64,000 bases of DNA, taken from NCBI RefSeq assembly GCF_025857195.1, contig NZ_CP109787.1, forward strand, positions 375,501-439,500, read 5' to 3'. Under the pieces are notes generated by a model. That model was given only the letters and a program-made list of their open reading frames with translations, did no database searches and was not told where the DNA came from. The position numbers were made by a program, and so were the translations under genes. Below are positions 42,556 to 52,132 of the stretch, piece by piece (positions within the stretch are counted from its first letter, which is position 1; every line of letters starts with the position of its first letter). Source of the DNA: Leisingera thetidis. Lineage in GTDB: Bacteria; Pseudomonadota; Alphaproteobacteria; Rhodobacterales; Rhodobacteraceae.

Positions 42556-43647
42556 ATGAAAACCAAGCTGACAATCAGCCTGCTGGCCGGGACGGCCGCC
42601 GTCTGGGGGGCTGCCGCGGCGGCGGAGGGCGAACTGGTGATCTATAACTGGAGCGACTACCTCGATCCTGCGATCATCGAATCCTTCGAGGCCGAAACCG
42701 GGATCGACGTCACCTATGACACCTATGATTCCAACGCGATGCTGGAAACCAAGGTGCTGGCAGGCAGTTCCGGCTATGACATCATCGTGCCGTCCTCCAC
42801 CGGCACTGCGCGGCTGATCTCGGCCGGCGTGCTGCAGAAGATCGACAAGTCCAAGATCCCCAACCTGCAGCACATCTGGCCCAAGATCGCCGGGCTGATC
42901 GAGACTTTCGATCCGGGCAATGAATACCTGGTGCCCTACAACTGGTGGACCTTCGGCATCGCCTACAACTCCGGCAAGCTGGCCGAGCGCCTGGGCGCGG
43001 ACCACCCCAAATCCTGGGACCTGCTGTTCGACCCGGAGATTTCCGGCAAGCTGGCCGATTGCAGCGTGATGATCGCGGATTCGCCGGTTGACGTGATCGG
43101 TGCCGCGCTGATCGACATGGGCCAGGATCCGAACACCAGCGACAAGGAGCAGATCGCGGCGGCCGGCGCGCATATCGGCGCGATCCGGGACAATATCGCC
43201 CAGATCTCCACCGACGGCATGATCGGCGCCCTGTCGGACGGCGATGCCTGCCTCGGCCTGACCTGGAGCGGCGATGCCTATTGGGCGGCGGACGGCGCCA
43301 AGGAGGCCGGCAATGGCGTCACCCTGGAATACATCATTCCGGAAGAGGGCACGCTGCTCGACTTTGACGGCCTCGCCATTCTGGCCGACGCCAGGAACGT
43401 GGACGAGGCCCACGCCTTCCTGAACTACCTGCTGCAGCCCTCGGTGTCGGCACAGAACGCCAATTACATCCGCTACGGCAGCGCCAATCTGACCGCGCAG
43501 GCCGAAATCGACCCGGCGCTGACCGGCAACCCCGCCGTCTACCCGACCGAGGAAACGATGGAGATGCTGACCACCCCGGTGCTGCAGGACCGCAAGACCG
43601 AGCGCCTTTACACCCGCACCTGGTCGAAGGTCCGCACCGGCCAGTGA
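42556..43647 (+). CDS. polyamine-type ABC transporter substrate-binding protein (PotF-like)
   Basis: A 363-residue periplasmic protein with signal peptide (ending WGAAAAAEG) and the PotD/PotF opening LVIYNWSDYLDPAIIESFEA. Conserved polyamine-binding surroundings include SSGYDIIVPSS, YNWWTFGIAYNSGKL and LTWSGDAYWA. An ACGGGAGG Shine-Dalgarno precedes ATG 42556. It brings putrescine or a related polyamine to the PotGHI-like transporter encoded next. Two hairpins follow its stop. Confidence 0.92.
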   Translation: MKTKLTISLLAGTAAVWGAAAAAEGELVIYNWSDYLDPAIIESFEAETGIDVTYDTYDSNAMLETKVLAGSSGYDIIVPSSTGTARLISAGVLQKIDKSKIPNLQHIWPKIAGLIETFDPGNEYLVPYNWWTFGIAYNSGKLAERLGADHPKSWDLLFDPEISGKLADCSVMIADSPVDVIGAALIDMGQDPNTSDKEQIAAAGAHIGAIRDNIAQISTDGMIGALSDGDACLGLTWSGDAYWAADGAKEAGNGVTLEYIIPEEGTLLDFDGLAILADARNVDEAHAFLNYLLQPSVSAQNANYIRYGSANLTAQAEIDPALTGNPAVYPTEETMEMLTTPVLQDRKTERLYTRTWSKVRTGQ

Positions 43648-43653
43648 CCAGAC

Positions 43654-43715
43654 GCGCGGCTTGCGGGCCGCGCATCCTTAGCCCTGCCGCGGCGCCCGCT
43701 CAAGCCGCGGCAGGG
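43654..43715 (+). other. two intercistronic hairpins after the potF-like gene
   Basis: GCGCGGC / GCCGCGC (43654-43660 and 43667-43673), then a perfect 12-bp stem CCCTGCCGCGGC / GCCGCGGCAGGG (43682-43693 and 43704-43715). There is no T-tract. Such structures after the first, binding-protein gene of ABC operons usually stabilise its mRNA or reduce read-through to the membrane components. Confidence 0.7.
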
Positions 43716-43739
43716 ATCTGCAACAGGGAACCTGCACCA

Positions 43740-44903
43740 ATGAACTTCCATGATCCGGCCAGCGCCGCCGCCCAGGCCGGCCCGGCCAGTCCGCAAGCGG
43801 CAGCCCGCACACCCTTGATCCGGTTCGAGAACGTAACCAAGACCTTTGGCAGCTTCACCGCGATCTCGGATCTGAATCTGGACATTCAGGAACGCGAGTT
43901 CTTCTCGCTGCTCGGCCCCTCCGGCTGCGGCAAGACCACGATGATGCGGCTGCTGGCCGGGTTCGAGGAGGTGACGTCGGGCCGTGTCCTGCTGGACGGG
44001 CAGGACCTGACCGGCATTCCCGCGAACCGGCGCCCGATCAACATGATGTTCCAGTCCTATGCGCTGTTCCCGCATATGTCGGTGGCGAAAAACATCGGTT
44101 TCGGCCTCAAGCAGGAGCGCTGGAAGAAGCGCGACATCCAGGACCGCGTCGACGAAATGCTGGCGCTGGTGCAGCTCGAAGGCTTTGCCGACCGCAAGCC
44201 GCACCAGCTGTCCGGCGGCCAGATGCAGCGGGTGGCGCTGGCGCGCTCGCTGGCCAAGAAGCCCAAGGTGCTTCTGCTGGACGAGCCGCTGGGCGCGCTC
44301 GACAAGAAGCTGCGCGAGGAGACCCAGTTCCAGCTGATGGACGTGCAGGACCGGCTGGGCCTCACCTTCATCATCGTCACCCACGACCAGGAGGAGGCGA
44401 TGACCGTCTCCTCGCGCATTGCGGTGATGAAGGCGGGCAGGCTGCTGCAGACCGATACCCCCGCACGGATCTATGAACATCCGGCGTCAAGCTATGTCGC
44501 CGATTTCATTGGCAACGTGAACCTGATCGATATTGAGCTCGCAGGCATGGAGGGCGATCTGGCGCTGGCCCGCTGGGATGGCGGCACCCGGCTGGCGATC
44601 CGCCCGCAGCCCGAGGATGTGCTGGTGCCCGGCGCGCGCAAGAAACTGGTGCTGCGCCCGGAAAAGATCCACGTCACCAAGGACCAGCCGGCGGCAGCTG
44701 CCAACGTGAACATGGTGCAGGGCACGGTCGAGGAGATCTCCTATACCGGCAGCGCCTCCACCTTCCTGGTGCGGCTCGACGGCGGCATGCTGATCCGTGC
44801 GCAGGAGGCAAACCGGCTGCTGACCTCGCGCCGGGAGGTGGACTGGAACGACCGGGTCTGGCTCAGCTGGCGCGCCGGCGCCTGCGTGCTGGTCGACGCG
44901 TGA
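43740..44903 (+). CDS. polyamine-type ABC transporter ATP-binding protein (PotG-like)
   Basis: A 387-residue ATPase: Walker A GPSGCGKTT, Q-loop MMFQSYALFPHMSV, ABC signature LSGGQMQRVALARSLAKKPK, Walker B LLLDEPLGALD, switch His in IIVTHDQEEAM, and a C-terminal TOBE domain (LVLRPEKIHVTKD ... GTVEEISYTGSASTFLVRL). Start ATG 43740 gives a short Ala/Gln-rich leader; frames further upstream run through the hairpins and are unlikely. Fully conserved catalytic residues. Confidence 0.93.
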   Translation: MNFHDPASAAAQAGPASPQAAARTPLIRFENVTKTFGSFTAISDLNLDIQEREFFSLLGPSGCGKTTMMRLLAGFEEVTSGRVLLDGQDLTGIPANRRPINMMFQSYALFPHMSVAKNIGFGLKQERWKKRDIQDRVDEMLALVQLEGFADRKPHQLSGGQMQRVALARSLAKKPKVLLLDEPLGALDKKLREETQFQLMDVQDRLGLTFIIVTHDQEEAMTVSSRIAVMKAGRLLQTDTPARIYEHPASSYVADFIGNVNLIDIELAGMEGDLALARWDGGTRLAIRPQPEDVLVPGARKKLVLRPEKIHVTKDQPAAAANVNMVQGTVEEISYTGSASTFLVRLDGGMLIRAQEANRLLTSRREVDWNDRVWLSWRAGACVLVDA

Positions 44904-44913
44904 GGGCATGGCC

Positions 44914-45810
44914 ATGAACGCGTCCCGCAAGCTTCTGATCCTTACGCCGTACCTGTGGCTGGGCCTGTTCTTCCTGGTGCCCTTCCTGATCGTCATCAAG
45001 ATTTCGCTGTCGGATTCCGTCACCGCCAGCCCGCCCTATGCCCCGACCTTCAGCCTCGATGAGGGGCTTGCGGGCCTGCGGGCCTCCCTTGCGGCGCTGG
45101 ATTTCGAGAATTTCACCTGGCTGGCCGAGGACGGCATCTACTTCAAGGCCTACCTCAACAGCGTCAAGGTCGCCGCAATCGCGACGCTGATCACCCTGCT
45201 GATCGGCTACCCGGTGGCCTATGCCATGGCCAAGGCGCCGCAGGACTGGCGCAAGACGCTGCTGCTGCTGGTGATCCTGCCGTTCTGGACCAGCTTCCTG
45301 ATCCGCATCTACGCCTGGATCGGCATCCTCAAGAACGAGGGCTTCCTGAACCTCGCCCTGATGAAGCTCGGCATCATCGACCAGCCGCTGGCGATCATCC
45401 ACACCGAAATCGCGGTCTATGTCGGCATCGTCTACTCCTACCTGCCGTTCATGATCCTGCCGCTTTACGCCTCGCTGGAGCGGATCGACGGGCGGCTGCT
45501 GGAAGCGGCCGAGGACCTCGGCTGCGGCGCCTTTGCCGCCTTCCGCCAGATCACCCTGCCGCTGTCGCTGCCGGGGGTGGTTGCGGGCTGCTTCCTGGTC
45601 TTCATCCCGGCGATCGGCGAGTTCGTGATCCCTGACCTGCTGGGCGGCTCCGGCACGCTGATGATCGGCAAGACCCTGTGGCTCGAATTCTTCTCCAACC
45701 GCGACTGGGGCGTGGCGGCGGCGGTGGCCATCGTGCTGCTGACCATCCTGATCGTGCCGATCGTGCTGTTCCAGCGCCACCAGCAGAAACACCAGGAGGA
45801 ACTGGGATGA
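44914..45810 (+). CDS. polyamine-type ABC transporter permease (PotH-like)
   Basis: A 298-residue membrane protein with six predicted segments and the permease EAA loop (EAAEDLGCGAFAAFRQITLP). The PotB/PotH-type sequence FWTSFLIRIYAWIGILKNEG is present. ATG 44914 is preferred over 44908 because GAGGG is seven bases upstream of it. Its stop overlaps the next start (ATGA). Confidence 0.92.
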   Translation: MNASRKLLILTPYLWLGLFFLVPFLIVIKISLSDSVTASPPYAPTFSLDEGLAGLRASLAALDFENFTWLAEDGIYFKAYLNSVKVAAIATLITLLIGYPVAYAMAKAPQDWRKTLLLLVILPFWTSFLIRIYAWIGILKNEGFLNLALMKLGIIDQPLAIIHTEIAVYVGIVYSYLPFMILPLYASLERIDGRLLEAAEDLGCGAFAAFRQITLPLSLPGVVAGCFLVFIPAIGEFVIPDLLGGSGTLMIGKTLWLEFFSNRDWGVAAAVAIVLLTILIVPIVLFQRHQQKHQEELG

Positions 45811-46628
45811 TCCGCCGCTTCAACATGTTCAACCTGACATCGCTGACCTTCGGCTTTGTCTTCCTCTACCTGCCGCTCCTGCTGGTGGTGATCTACTCCT
45901 TCAACGACTCCCGGCTGGTCACCGTCTGGGGCGGCTTCAGCACCAAATGGTATGGCATCGTGCTGAACAACGAGGCTTATCTGGAAGCCGCCTGGATCAC
46001 CCTGCGCATCGCCTTTGTCTCGGCGACGCTGGCCACGGTGCTGGGCACGCTCAGCGCGGTTGTCATGGTGCGCGCGGGGTCCTTTCCGGGACGCACGCTG
46101 TTTTCCGGCATGATTTTTGCACCGCTGGTGATGCCCGAGGTTGTGACCGGCCTGTCGCTGCTGTTGCTGTTTGTCGCCATCGGCCTTGACCGCGGCTTCT
46201 GGACCATCACCATTGCCCATGCGACCTTTTCCATGTGCTATGCTTCGGTGGTGGTCTCCTCCCGGCTGGCCAGCTTCGACCGCGCGCTGGAGGACGCGGC
46301 GCTGGATCTGGGCTGCACGCCGGTCTCGGCCTTCCGCCAGGTGACCCTGCCGGTAATCGCGCCTGCGGTGATCTCGGCCTGGCTGTTGTCCTTCACCCTG
46401 TCGCTCGACGACCTGGTGATCGCCACCTTCTCCTCCGGACCCGGCTCCACCACCCTGCCGATGAAGCTCTATTCTTCTGTCCGGCTGGGCGTTTCGCCCG
46501 AGATCAACGCGCTTTCGACCATGCTGATCGGCATCGTCACCTTCGGCGTCATTGCCGCCTCGCTGATCAACCGGCGGCAAGAACGGCGCCAGCAGCAAGA
46601 CACCCGCGCGGCGGCGGCCGCTGCGTGA
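45807..46628 (+). CDS. polyamine-type ABC transporter permease (PotI-like)
   Basis: A 273-residue six-segment permease with the EAA-loop equivalent EDAALDLGCTPVSAFRQVTL and the PotC/PotI-type IYSFNDSRLVTVWGGFSTKW near the start. Translationally coupled to the PotH-like gene; together they form the membrane channel. Confidence 0.92.
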   Translation: MIRRFNMFNLTSLTFGFVFLYLPLLLVVIYSFNDSRLVTVWGGFSTKWYGIVLNNEAYLEAAWITLRIAFVSATLATVLGTLSAVVMVRAGSFPGRTLFSGMIFAPLVMPEVVTGLSLLLLFVAIGLDRGFWTITIAHATFSMCYASVVVSSRLASFDRALEDAALDLGCTPVSAFRQVTLPVIAPAVISAWLLSFTLSLDDLVIATFSSGPGSTTLPMKLYSSVRLGVSPEINALSTMLIGIVTFGVIAASLINRRQERRQQQDTRAAAAAA

Positions 46629-46657
46629 CACGCTCTCAAACCAGATTGGATACAGCA

Positions 46658-48085
46658 ATGCCCTACAACATGTCCCAGTTCTTCATCGGCGGCCGCTGGA
46701 CGGATCCCCTCGGCAGCGGTTCCGCGGATGTGATCAACCCCGCCACCGAACAGCCGCTCGGCCTGCTCGCGCTGGGCAGCGAGGCGGATGTCAATGCCGC
46801 TGTGGCCGCAGCCAAAGCCGCGCTGCCCGGCTTTGCCGCCAGCAGCCGCGAGGAGCGCATCGCGCTGCTCGAAAGGGTGCTGGAGGTCTATACCGCCCGT
46901 GCGGATGACTTCGCGAAAGCCATTTCGCTGGAGATGGGCGCCCCGATCACCATGTCGCGCGACATGCAGGCCCAGGCAGGCATCGATCACCTGGAGGCCG
47001 TCATCGCCGGCCTGAAGGCGCTCGATTTCGAGGAGACACTGGACAACGGCGACACGCTGGTGCGGATGCCGGTTGGCGTCTGCGGGCTGATCACGCCATG
47101 GAACTGGCCGGTCAACCAGATCGTGCTGAAGGTCGCGCCGGCACTGGCCGCAGGCTGCACCATGGTGCTGAAACCTTCGGAACTGACGCCGCTGTCGGCG
47201 ATCCTCTATGCCGAAGTGCTGCAGGAGGCCGGCGTGCCCGCGGGTGTCTTCAACCTCGTCCACGGCGACGGCCCGGTGGCGGGTGCCGCACTGTCGCGCC
47301 ACCCGGATGTGTCGATGATGTCCTTCACCGGCTCCACCCGCGGCGGCGTTGCGGTGACGCGGGATGCGGCGGAAACCGTCAAGAAGGTGGCGCTGGAACT
47401 GGGCGGCAAATCCCCGAACCTGGTGTTTGCAGACTGCGACCTGGAAACCGCCATTTCCGAAGGGGTCGAGGCCTGCTTCATCAACACCGGGCAAAGCTGC
47501 GACGCCGCCACCCGGATGCTGGTCGAGCGCAGCGTTTATACCCGCGCGGTCGAGCTGGCGCAGGCGAAATGCGCGGAGATGCCGGTGGGCAACCCGGCTG
47601 AGCCCGGCGATCACATGGGGCCGCTGTCCAGCGCGCAGCAATACGCCCGCGTGCAGGCGATGATCGCAGCCGGCATCGCCGAAGGCGCGCGGCTGGTGGC
47701 CGGCGGGCCGGGCAGACCGGAAGGGTTCGAGACCGGTTTTTACGCCCGTCCCACCATTTTTGCCGATGCGGACAACGCGATGCGCATTGCGCAGGAGGAG
47801 ATCTTCGGCCCGGTGCTGGTGATGATCCCCTTCGGCAGCGAAGAAGAGGCCATCGAAATCGCCAATGACTCGCCTTATGGCCTGTCGGCCTATGTGCAGA
47901 CCGGCGACAGCGCCCGTGCGGCGCGGGTTGCCCGGGCCCTTCAGTCCGGCATGGTGAACGTGAACGGCGCCTTCCTCGGCGCGGGCTCGCCATTCGGCGG
48001 GGTCAAGATGTCGGGGATCGGCCGTGAGGGCGGCCGCGACGGCATTCTCGAATTCCTCGAAACCAAGGTGATCGCAGCGCCCTGA
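46658..48085 (+). CDS. NAD(P)+-dependent aldehyde dehydrogenase
   Basis: A 475-residue aldehyde dehydrogenase with oxyanion Asn149 (TPWNWPVNQ), general base Glu247 (ALELGGKSPN) and catalytic Cys281 (NTGQSCDAATRM). All active-site residues are intact. By position it would oxidise the aminoaldehyde made by the aminotransferase or the FAD enzyme (for example 4-aminobutanal to GABA). The start ATG 46658 follows the PotI-like stop by 29 bases; the in-frame extension upstream is inside potI and is rejected. Confidence 0.93.
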   Translation: MPYNMSQFFIGGRWTDPLGSGSADVINPATEQPLGLLALGSEADVNAAVAAAKAALPGFAASSREERIALLERVLEVYTARADDFAKAISLEMGAPITMSRDMQAQAGIDHLEAVIAGLKALDFEETLDNGDTLVRMPVGVCGLITPWNWPVNQIVLKVAPALAAGCTMVLKPSELTPLSAILYAEVLQEAGVPAGVFNLVHGDGPVAGAALSRHPDVSMMSFTGSTRGGVAVTRDAAETVKKVALELGGKSPNLVFADCDLETAISEGVEACFINTGQSCDAATRMLVERSVYTRAVELAQAKCAEMPVGNPAEPGDHMGPLSSAQQYARVQAMIAAGIAEGARLVAGGPGRPEGFETGFYARPTIFADADNAMRIAQEEIFGPVLVMIPFGSEEEAIEIANDSPYGLSAYVQTGDSARAARVARALQSGMVNVNGAFLGAGSPFGGVKMSGIGREGGRDGILEFLETKVIAAP

Positions 48086-48113
48086 CGGGGCGCAGCCGGA
48101 ACGGACTGACGCA

Positions 48114-49466
48114 ATGCCAAACCTTCGCCGTATTTACAACGCCCACGCCTATGACACTGATGCTCCCGTGGGCAGCTACTGGGACGCCACGTTGCCTGCC
48201 GCGCCCGCCTATCCGGCGCTGGACGGCGGCCGCCGCACGGGCGTGGCCATTATCGGCGCGGGCTACACCGGCCTCAGCGCGGCGCTGCATCTGGCCCGCG
48301 ACCACGGCGAGGCGCCGCTGGTGATCGATGCCGCCCAGCCCGGCTGGGGCGCGTCGGGGCGCAATGCCGGCTTCTGCGGTTTCGGAGGTGCCAAGCTCGG
48401 CGACGCGGAGATCATCCGCCGCTTCGGCGAGCAGGACCTGCGCGCCTTCTACAGCGCCCAGAAAGAGGCGGTGGCCCTGGTCCGGGGCCTCACTTCCACC
48501 GGCGGCATCGCGGCAGAGGCGCAGGCGGAGGGCGAATACTGTCTGGCCCATAGCGCCCAGGCGGCCCGCGCGCTGCCGGAACTGGCCGCGGGCCTCAGCC
48601 GCTATGCCGGGGTGGACTGCCCGGTGCTGACGGCGCAGGAGATGCGCCAGGAGGGGCTGCACGGGGACGGTTTCCACGGCGGGCTGCTGCTGCCCGAAGG
48701 CTTCGGCCTGAACCCGGGCAAATATGCGGCGGGCCTTGCCCGGCAGGCGCAGCAGGCAGGCGCGGTGATCCATGGCGGCACCCCGGCGCTGTCGGTGCAG
48801 GAAGATCCCGGCGGCAGCTATACCATCGAGACCCCCTCGGGCCGCATCCAGGCCGACCGGCTGATCGTCGCCAGCAACGGCTACAGCAGCGACAACCTGC
48901 CTGGCTGGCTGCGGGGGCGCTACCTGCCGGTGGTCTCGCATATCATGGTGACCCGGCCGCTGACGGACGCGGAGAAGCAGGCGCAGGGCTGGACCACCCG
49001 GCGCATTGCCTATGACACCCGCAACCTGCTGCATTATTTCCGCCTGCTGCCGGACAACCGGGTGCTGTTCGGAATGCGCGGCACCAGCAATATCACGCCC
49101 GGTTCCGTGCAGCAGATGCGGCGCCGGATCCGCCGCGACTTCGAGGCGATGTTCCCGGTGCTGGCGCAGGCGGAGACCGAATACCACTGGAGCGGCCTGG
49201 TCTGCCTGACCCGCGGCCTGACCCCCTATGCCGGGCGCATTGGCGAGTGGGACAGGGCCTGGACCGGTCTTGGCTATCACGGCGGCGGCGTGGCCATGGC
49301 CACCTACACGGGGCGGCTTCTGGCGGGGCTGGCGGCCGGACGCCCCTATGACTCGCCGCTGCCCGGACTGATGCAAGCGGTGCCACGGCCCTTTCCCCTG
49401 CCGCGGCTGCGGCGCCACTGCCTGCCTGCCGCCTATGCGTTTTACGGGATCAAAGACCGGCTCTAG
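48114..49466 (+). CDS. FAD-dependent oxidoreductase (PuuB/DAO-family)
   Basis: A 450-residue DadA-type amine oxidase-like flavoenzyme. N-terminal FAD motif VAIIGAGYTGLSAALHLARD (about 44-63), the GWGASGRNAGFCGFGGAKLG block characteristic of PuuB-like enzymes, and a C-terminal FAD-contact region (GLTPYAGRIGEWDRAWTGLG, YHGGGVAMATYTGRL). It probably oxidises gamma-glutamylputrescine or a related amine. No gamma-glutamylputrescine synthetase gene is adjacent, so the free amine may be the substrate. Confidence 0.87.
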   Translation: MPNLRRIYNAHAYDTDAPVGSYWDATLPAAPAYPALDGGRRTGVAIIGAGYTGLSAALHLARDHGEAPLVIDAAQPGWGASGRNAGFCGFGGAKLGDAEIIRRFGEQDLRAFYSAQKEAVALVRGLTSTGGIAAEAQAEGEYCLAHSAQAARALPELAAGLSRYAGVDCPVLTAQEMRQEGLHGDGFHGGLLLPEGFGLNPGKYAAGLARQAQQAGAVIHGGTPALSVQEDPGGSYTIETPSGRIQADRLIVASNGYSSDNLPGWLRGRYLPVVSHIMVTRPLTDAEKQAQGWTTRRIAYDTRNLLHYFRLLPDNRVLFGMRGTSNITPGSVQQMRRRIRRDFEAMFPVLAQAETEYHWSGLVCLTRGLTPYAGRIGEWDRAWTGLGYHGGGVAMATYTGRLLAGLAAGRPYDSPLPGLMQAVPRPFPLPRLRRHCLPAAYAFYGIKDRL

Positions 49467-49515
49467 GCCGGCAGCCCGCCAAGCCCGGAGCGGTTCCGGC
49501 AGAGGTCATTTGATT

Positions 49516-50076
49516 TCAAGCTCCGCAGCCAATCCGGCCCGGCGGGGGCGGCAGGACCCGGCGCAGGTCTCCGAACAGCAGCGGGGCCGCCCAAAGGCAG
49601 GCCAGCGCGGCGCCAAGATAGAGAAAGGCAAAGCCCAGGTCCTGCTGGGCCGAGACCAGGTAGGAATTGCAGAGTCTGACCGGCGCATGGATGTAGAGAA
49701 ACCCCAGAACCCCCAGCATCGACAGCGCGTTGGCCTTGAGAAACCCGCGCAGGACCGGTCCCAGCCAGGGCCAGGACAGCCGCAGCGGCACCCCCAGAAG
49801 CAGCGGCAGGCTGAGGTATTTGGCCAGCTCTCCTGCCGGGCTCAGCGCCCAGTCCACGTTGCGCGGCAGCATCCAGAACAGGAAAGCCGTGAGGGCGGTC
49901 AGCAGCAGCGGCACCGCCCAGGCCCGCCGGCCGGTCAGGGACCAGGCCGCAACCATGCCTGCCAGCACCAGCAGCGGCATCTGCAGCAGCACATGCTGGA
50001 CCGGGCTTGCCACCGCGGCCTCCCGCAGGGCAATCGCCTCCACCAGCGCCAGCAGGGCCAGGCAAGGCATCCTCAT
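49516..50076 (-). CDS. membrane protein of the norSY-senC-orf1 cluster
   Basis: A 186-residue integral membrane protein with five to six hydrophobic segments and a His-containing segment ASPVQHVLLQMPLLVL. No catalytic motif is visible. Its position after senC, with ATGA overlap, matches orf1 of the norSY-senC-orf1 cluster known from ammonia-oxidising bacteria. A role in assembly of the heme-copper enzyme is likely but not shown; a distant CtaG-like relation is possible. Confidence 0.68.
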   Translation of the reverse strand: MRMPCLALLALVEAIALREAAVASPVQHVLLQMPLLVLAGMVAAWSLTGRRAWAVPLLLTALTAFLFWMLPRNVDWALSPAGELAKYLSLPLLLGVPLRLSWPWLGPVLRGFLKANALSMLGVLGFLYIHAPVRLCNSYLVSAQQDLGFAFLYLGAALACLWAAPLLFGDLRRVLPPPPGRIGCGA

Positions 50077-50672
50077 GACGGTGCCTTTTGCAGATGGGCA
50101 AGCACGGTCCCCACCGCATCGGTGTCGAACACCGCTTCAAACCGCCCGGCGCCGTTGATCACATGGATTGCCGCATTGTGCTGGAACCCGCCCCATTCGT
50201 CCGGAATCACGGTCACATCGAACAGCTCCAGCAGCTTCGGCAGGTCGCGGGGCAGGGGCCGCGCCACGGTCCACATGCCCCCGTCCGCCTGATGGGCATC
50301 GCCGTAAACCGCCATCTGCTCCGGCGTGTCGCGCGCGGGGTCGAAGCTGATGGAGATCAGCCGGGCGGGCACGCCCCGTGCCCGCAGCCGGTCCCGGACC
50401 TCGGCAAAGTCCGCGGCGGCAATCTGGCAGATATCGCCGCAGACGGTGTAGATGAACTCGACCAGCACCACCTCGCCCTGCTGCGGCCGCAGCTCGACTG
50501 CGGCACCGGCCATGTCCTCCAGCTGCACCTGCGGCACCGGACGCGGGGACATCGCCACCTCCAGCCGCCGCGCGGCCTCGCTGGTGAAGGCCTGCGCCCC
50601 GTCGGTGGCCTGCCACAGGATCCCGCCGCCGCACACGGCGGCGAGAACCGAGGGCAAGACACGGGCGGGCAT
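50073..50672 (-). CDS. senC: SCO1/SenC-family copper chaperone
   Basis: A 199-residue exported, probably membrane-anchored, thioredoxin-fold protein. The copper motif is Cys78-x3-Cys82 (FIYTVCGDICQIAAADF) with the distal His in HNAAIHVI. SCO proteins usually have CxxxCP; here the residue after the second Cys is Gln. It delivers copper to the CuA centre of subunit II, encoded two genes upstream. Its start overlaps the subunit I stop (TGATG). Confidence 0.9.
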   Translation of the reverse strand: MPARVLPSVLAAVCGGGILWQATDGAQAFTSEAARRLEVAMSPRPVPQVQLEDMAGAAVELRPQQGEVVLVEFIYTVCGDICQIAAADFAEVRDRLRARGVPARLISISFDPARDTPEQMAVYGDAHQADGGMWTVARPLPRDLPKLLELFDVTVIPDEWGGFQHNAAIHVINGAGRFEAVFDTDAVGTVLAHLQKAPS

Positions 50673-52132
50673 CAGCCCTGACTCCGGCGCAGGCGGGCGG
50701 CGAACCGCAGGACAATGATCAGCGTTCCCAGCACCACCAGCAGGCTGAACAGGGTGCCGATCCGGTCATGGGCCAGCCATTCCTCGTAATGCACCGCCCA
50801 GCGGCGCGGGATCGAAGCGGCGCCGGAGAACAGGAACACCGTCACAAATCCGGCCGCCCCCGCGAGGTAGGTGGCAAAGGCCGCTCGGTCCAGCCCGCCC
50901 ATCCGGGCAATGGTCCTGCCGCGCACCAGCCAGGCCATGAAGCCGAACGCCATCGCCACTTCGCCCAGCAGCAGATAGGTGTGGAAGTGCCCTGGCACCC
51001 ACATGGTGTTGTGCATCACCTTGTTGACGCTGATCATCCCGTCAATCGAGGCCGGGATGGATCCCACCGACCAGCCGGCCACCGACAGCACCAGCAGCGC
51101 GGAGGCCAGATCCCAGGTCATCTTCGATCCGCGCACATAGAGGAATGTGGAAAACGCCGTCACCGCGATCAGGGGAATGCCGCTGAAATAGGAGACCAGC
51201 TGGCCCACCACCAGCATCCAGGGCGGCATCGCCACATCCTGCAGCAGATGGTGCCAGTAGACCGCCATCACAAAGATCAGAACCGCGTTCCAGGCAATCG
51301 CGAACACCCGGTTCGATGTCCAGGGCCTGCCGGTGTATTCCGGCAGGATCTCATACACTGCCGTCACCGCCATGTAGATCGAGGCGTTGATGAACACATG
51401 GCCGAAGAAATAGATCAGGTTCTTTGCCAGCAGCGCGTCGACCTCAAACCCCGGCACCAAGAGATGCACCAGGCTTGCCGCCAGCACCGCCGCGCCCAGG
51501 ATGATGCCGATCGAGTTGAAGATGGTGACAGCAGCCGCCGCGACAATGGCAGGCGGCGGCGGATCATTGTCTTCGCGCCCCAGGATCAGGTTCCAGCCAA
51601 GGGCCCGCGCCAGGCTGCCGTAGCGGGCATGGATCCGGCGCCCCAGCTCCAGGTAATAAAGCAGGAAGCCCACCCCGATCACGGTGTAGCCCAGCATGAA
51701 AGCCGCCGCGGCACTGGCCTCCCAGGCGCCGCCGGACAGCGCGGGCAGCGGAAACAGGAATGTCCAGGCGCCGCCGTAGCCGCCGATGAAGATGGCGCCA
51801 AGGATCAGCGCAACCCCCAGCAGGAACAGGCCCAGGAACGCCCAGAAGATAGCCGCGCCCAGCACCAGGTAGCGGCCGCAGAAATACCACATGATGGCGG
51901 CCCCCGACAGCGCCGCGGTGCCGACCATGCCGGCGCCATGCGCCGTCAGGATCTGGTAGAACAAGTCCGGGTCCAGCCCGATCCACTGGCTCTGCGCCGC
52001 GCGCATGGCCAGCCCCAGAACCATCATCAGCGCAAACACCGCGCCGGACAGGATCATCGTCAGCTTGACCGCCCCGGTCTGCGGCTCAGCCGCCGCGTAT
52101 CCGGATGTGAAGTTTTCGGATGCAGTGCTCAT
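50672..52132 (-). CDS. norS: heme-copper NO reductase-type subunit I (sNOR/NorS-like), annotatable as cytochrome c oxidase subunit I
   Basis: A 486-residue membrane protein with about twelve segments. All metal ligands are present: His65 (LTAHGAGM) and His384 for low-spin heme, His382 (VPGHFHTYL) for high-spin heme, and His245, His294 and His295 (AVYWHHLLQD) for CuB. The segment that in oxidases reads HPEVY reads HVFIN here, so the active-site tyrosine is replaced by Asn249. Loss of that Tyr is a mark of NO reductases. The gene order with a CuA subunit, senC and orf1 next to nsrR fits the sNOR class. Oxygen reduction cannot be excluded from sequence alone. Confidence 0.78.
   Translation of the reverse strand: MSTASENFTSGYAAAEPQTGAVKLTMILSGAVFALMMVLGLAMRAAQSQWIGLDPDLFYQILTAHGAGMVGTAALSGAAIMWYFCGRYLVLGAAIFWAFLGLFLLGVALILGAIFIGGYGGAWTFLFPLPALSGGAWEASAAAAFMLGYTVIGVGFLLYYLELGRRIHARYGSLARALGWNLILGREDNDPPPPAIVAAAAVTIFNSIGIILGAAVLAASLVHLLVPGFEVDALLAKNLIYFFGHVFINASIYMAVTAVYEILPEYTGRPWTSNRVFAIAWNAVLIFVMAVYWHHLLQDVAMPPWMLVVGQLVSYFSGIPLIAVTAFSTFLYVRGSKMTWDLASALLVLSVAGWSVGSIPASIDGMISVNKVMHNTMWVPGHFHTYLLLGEVAMAFGFMAWLVRGRTIARMGGLDRAAFATYLAGAAGFVTVFLFSGAASIPRRWAVHYEEWLAHDRIGTLFSLLVVLGTLIIVLRFAARLRRSQG

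Noticed and set aside
41041..43413. A 790-codon minus-strand frame over the aminotransferase and potF-like genes
   Set aside because: Shadow of two genes with intact catalytic and binding motifs on the plus strand.
50672..52132. Plain annotation as aerobic cytochrome c oxidase subunit I
   Set aside because: The HPEVY tyrosine is replaced by Asn and the neighbours are nsrR, a CuA subunit, senC and orf1, so NO reductase is favoured, although oxidase cannot be excluded.
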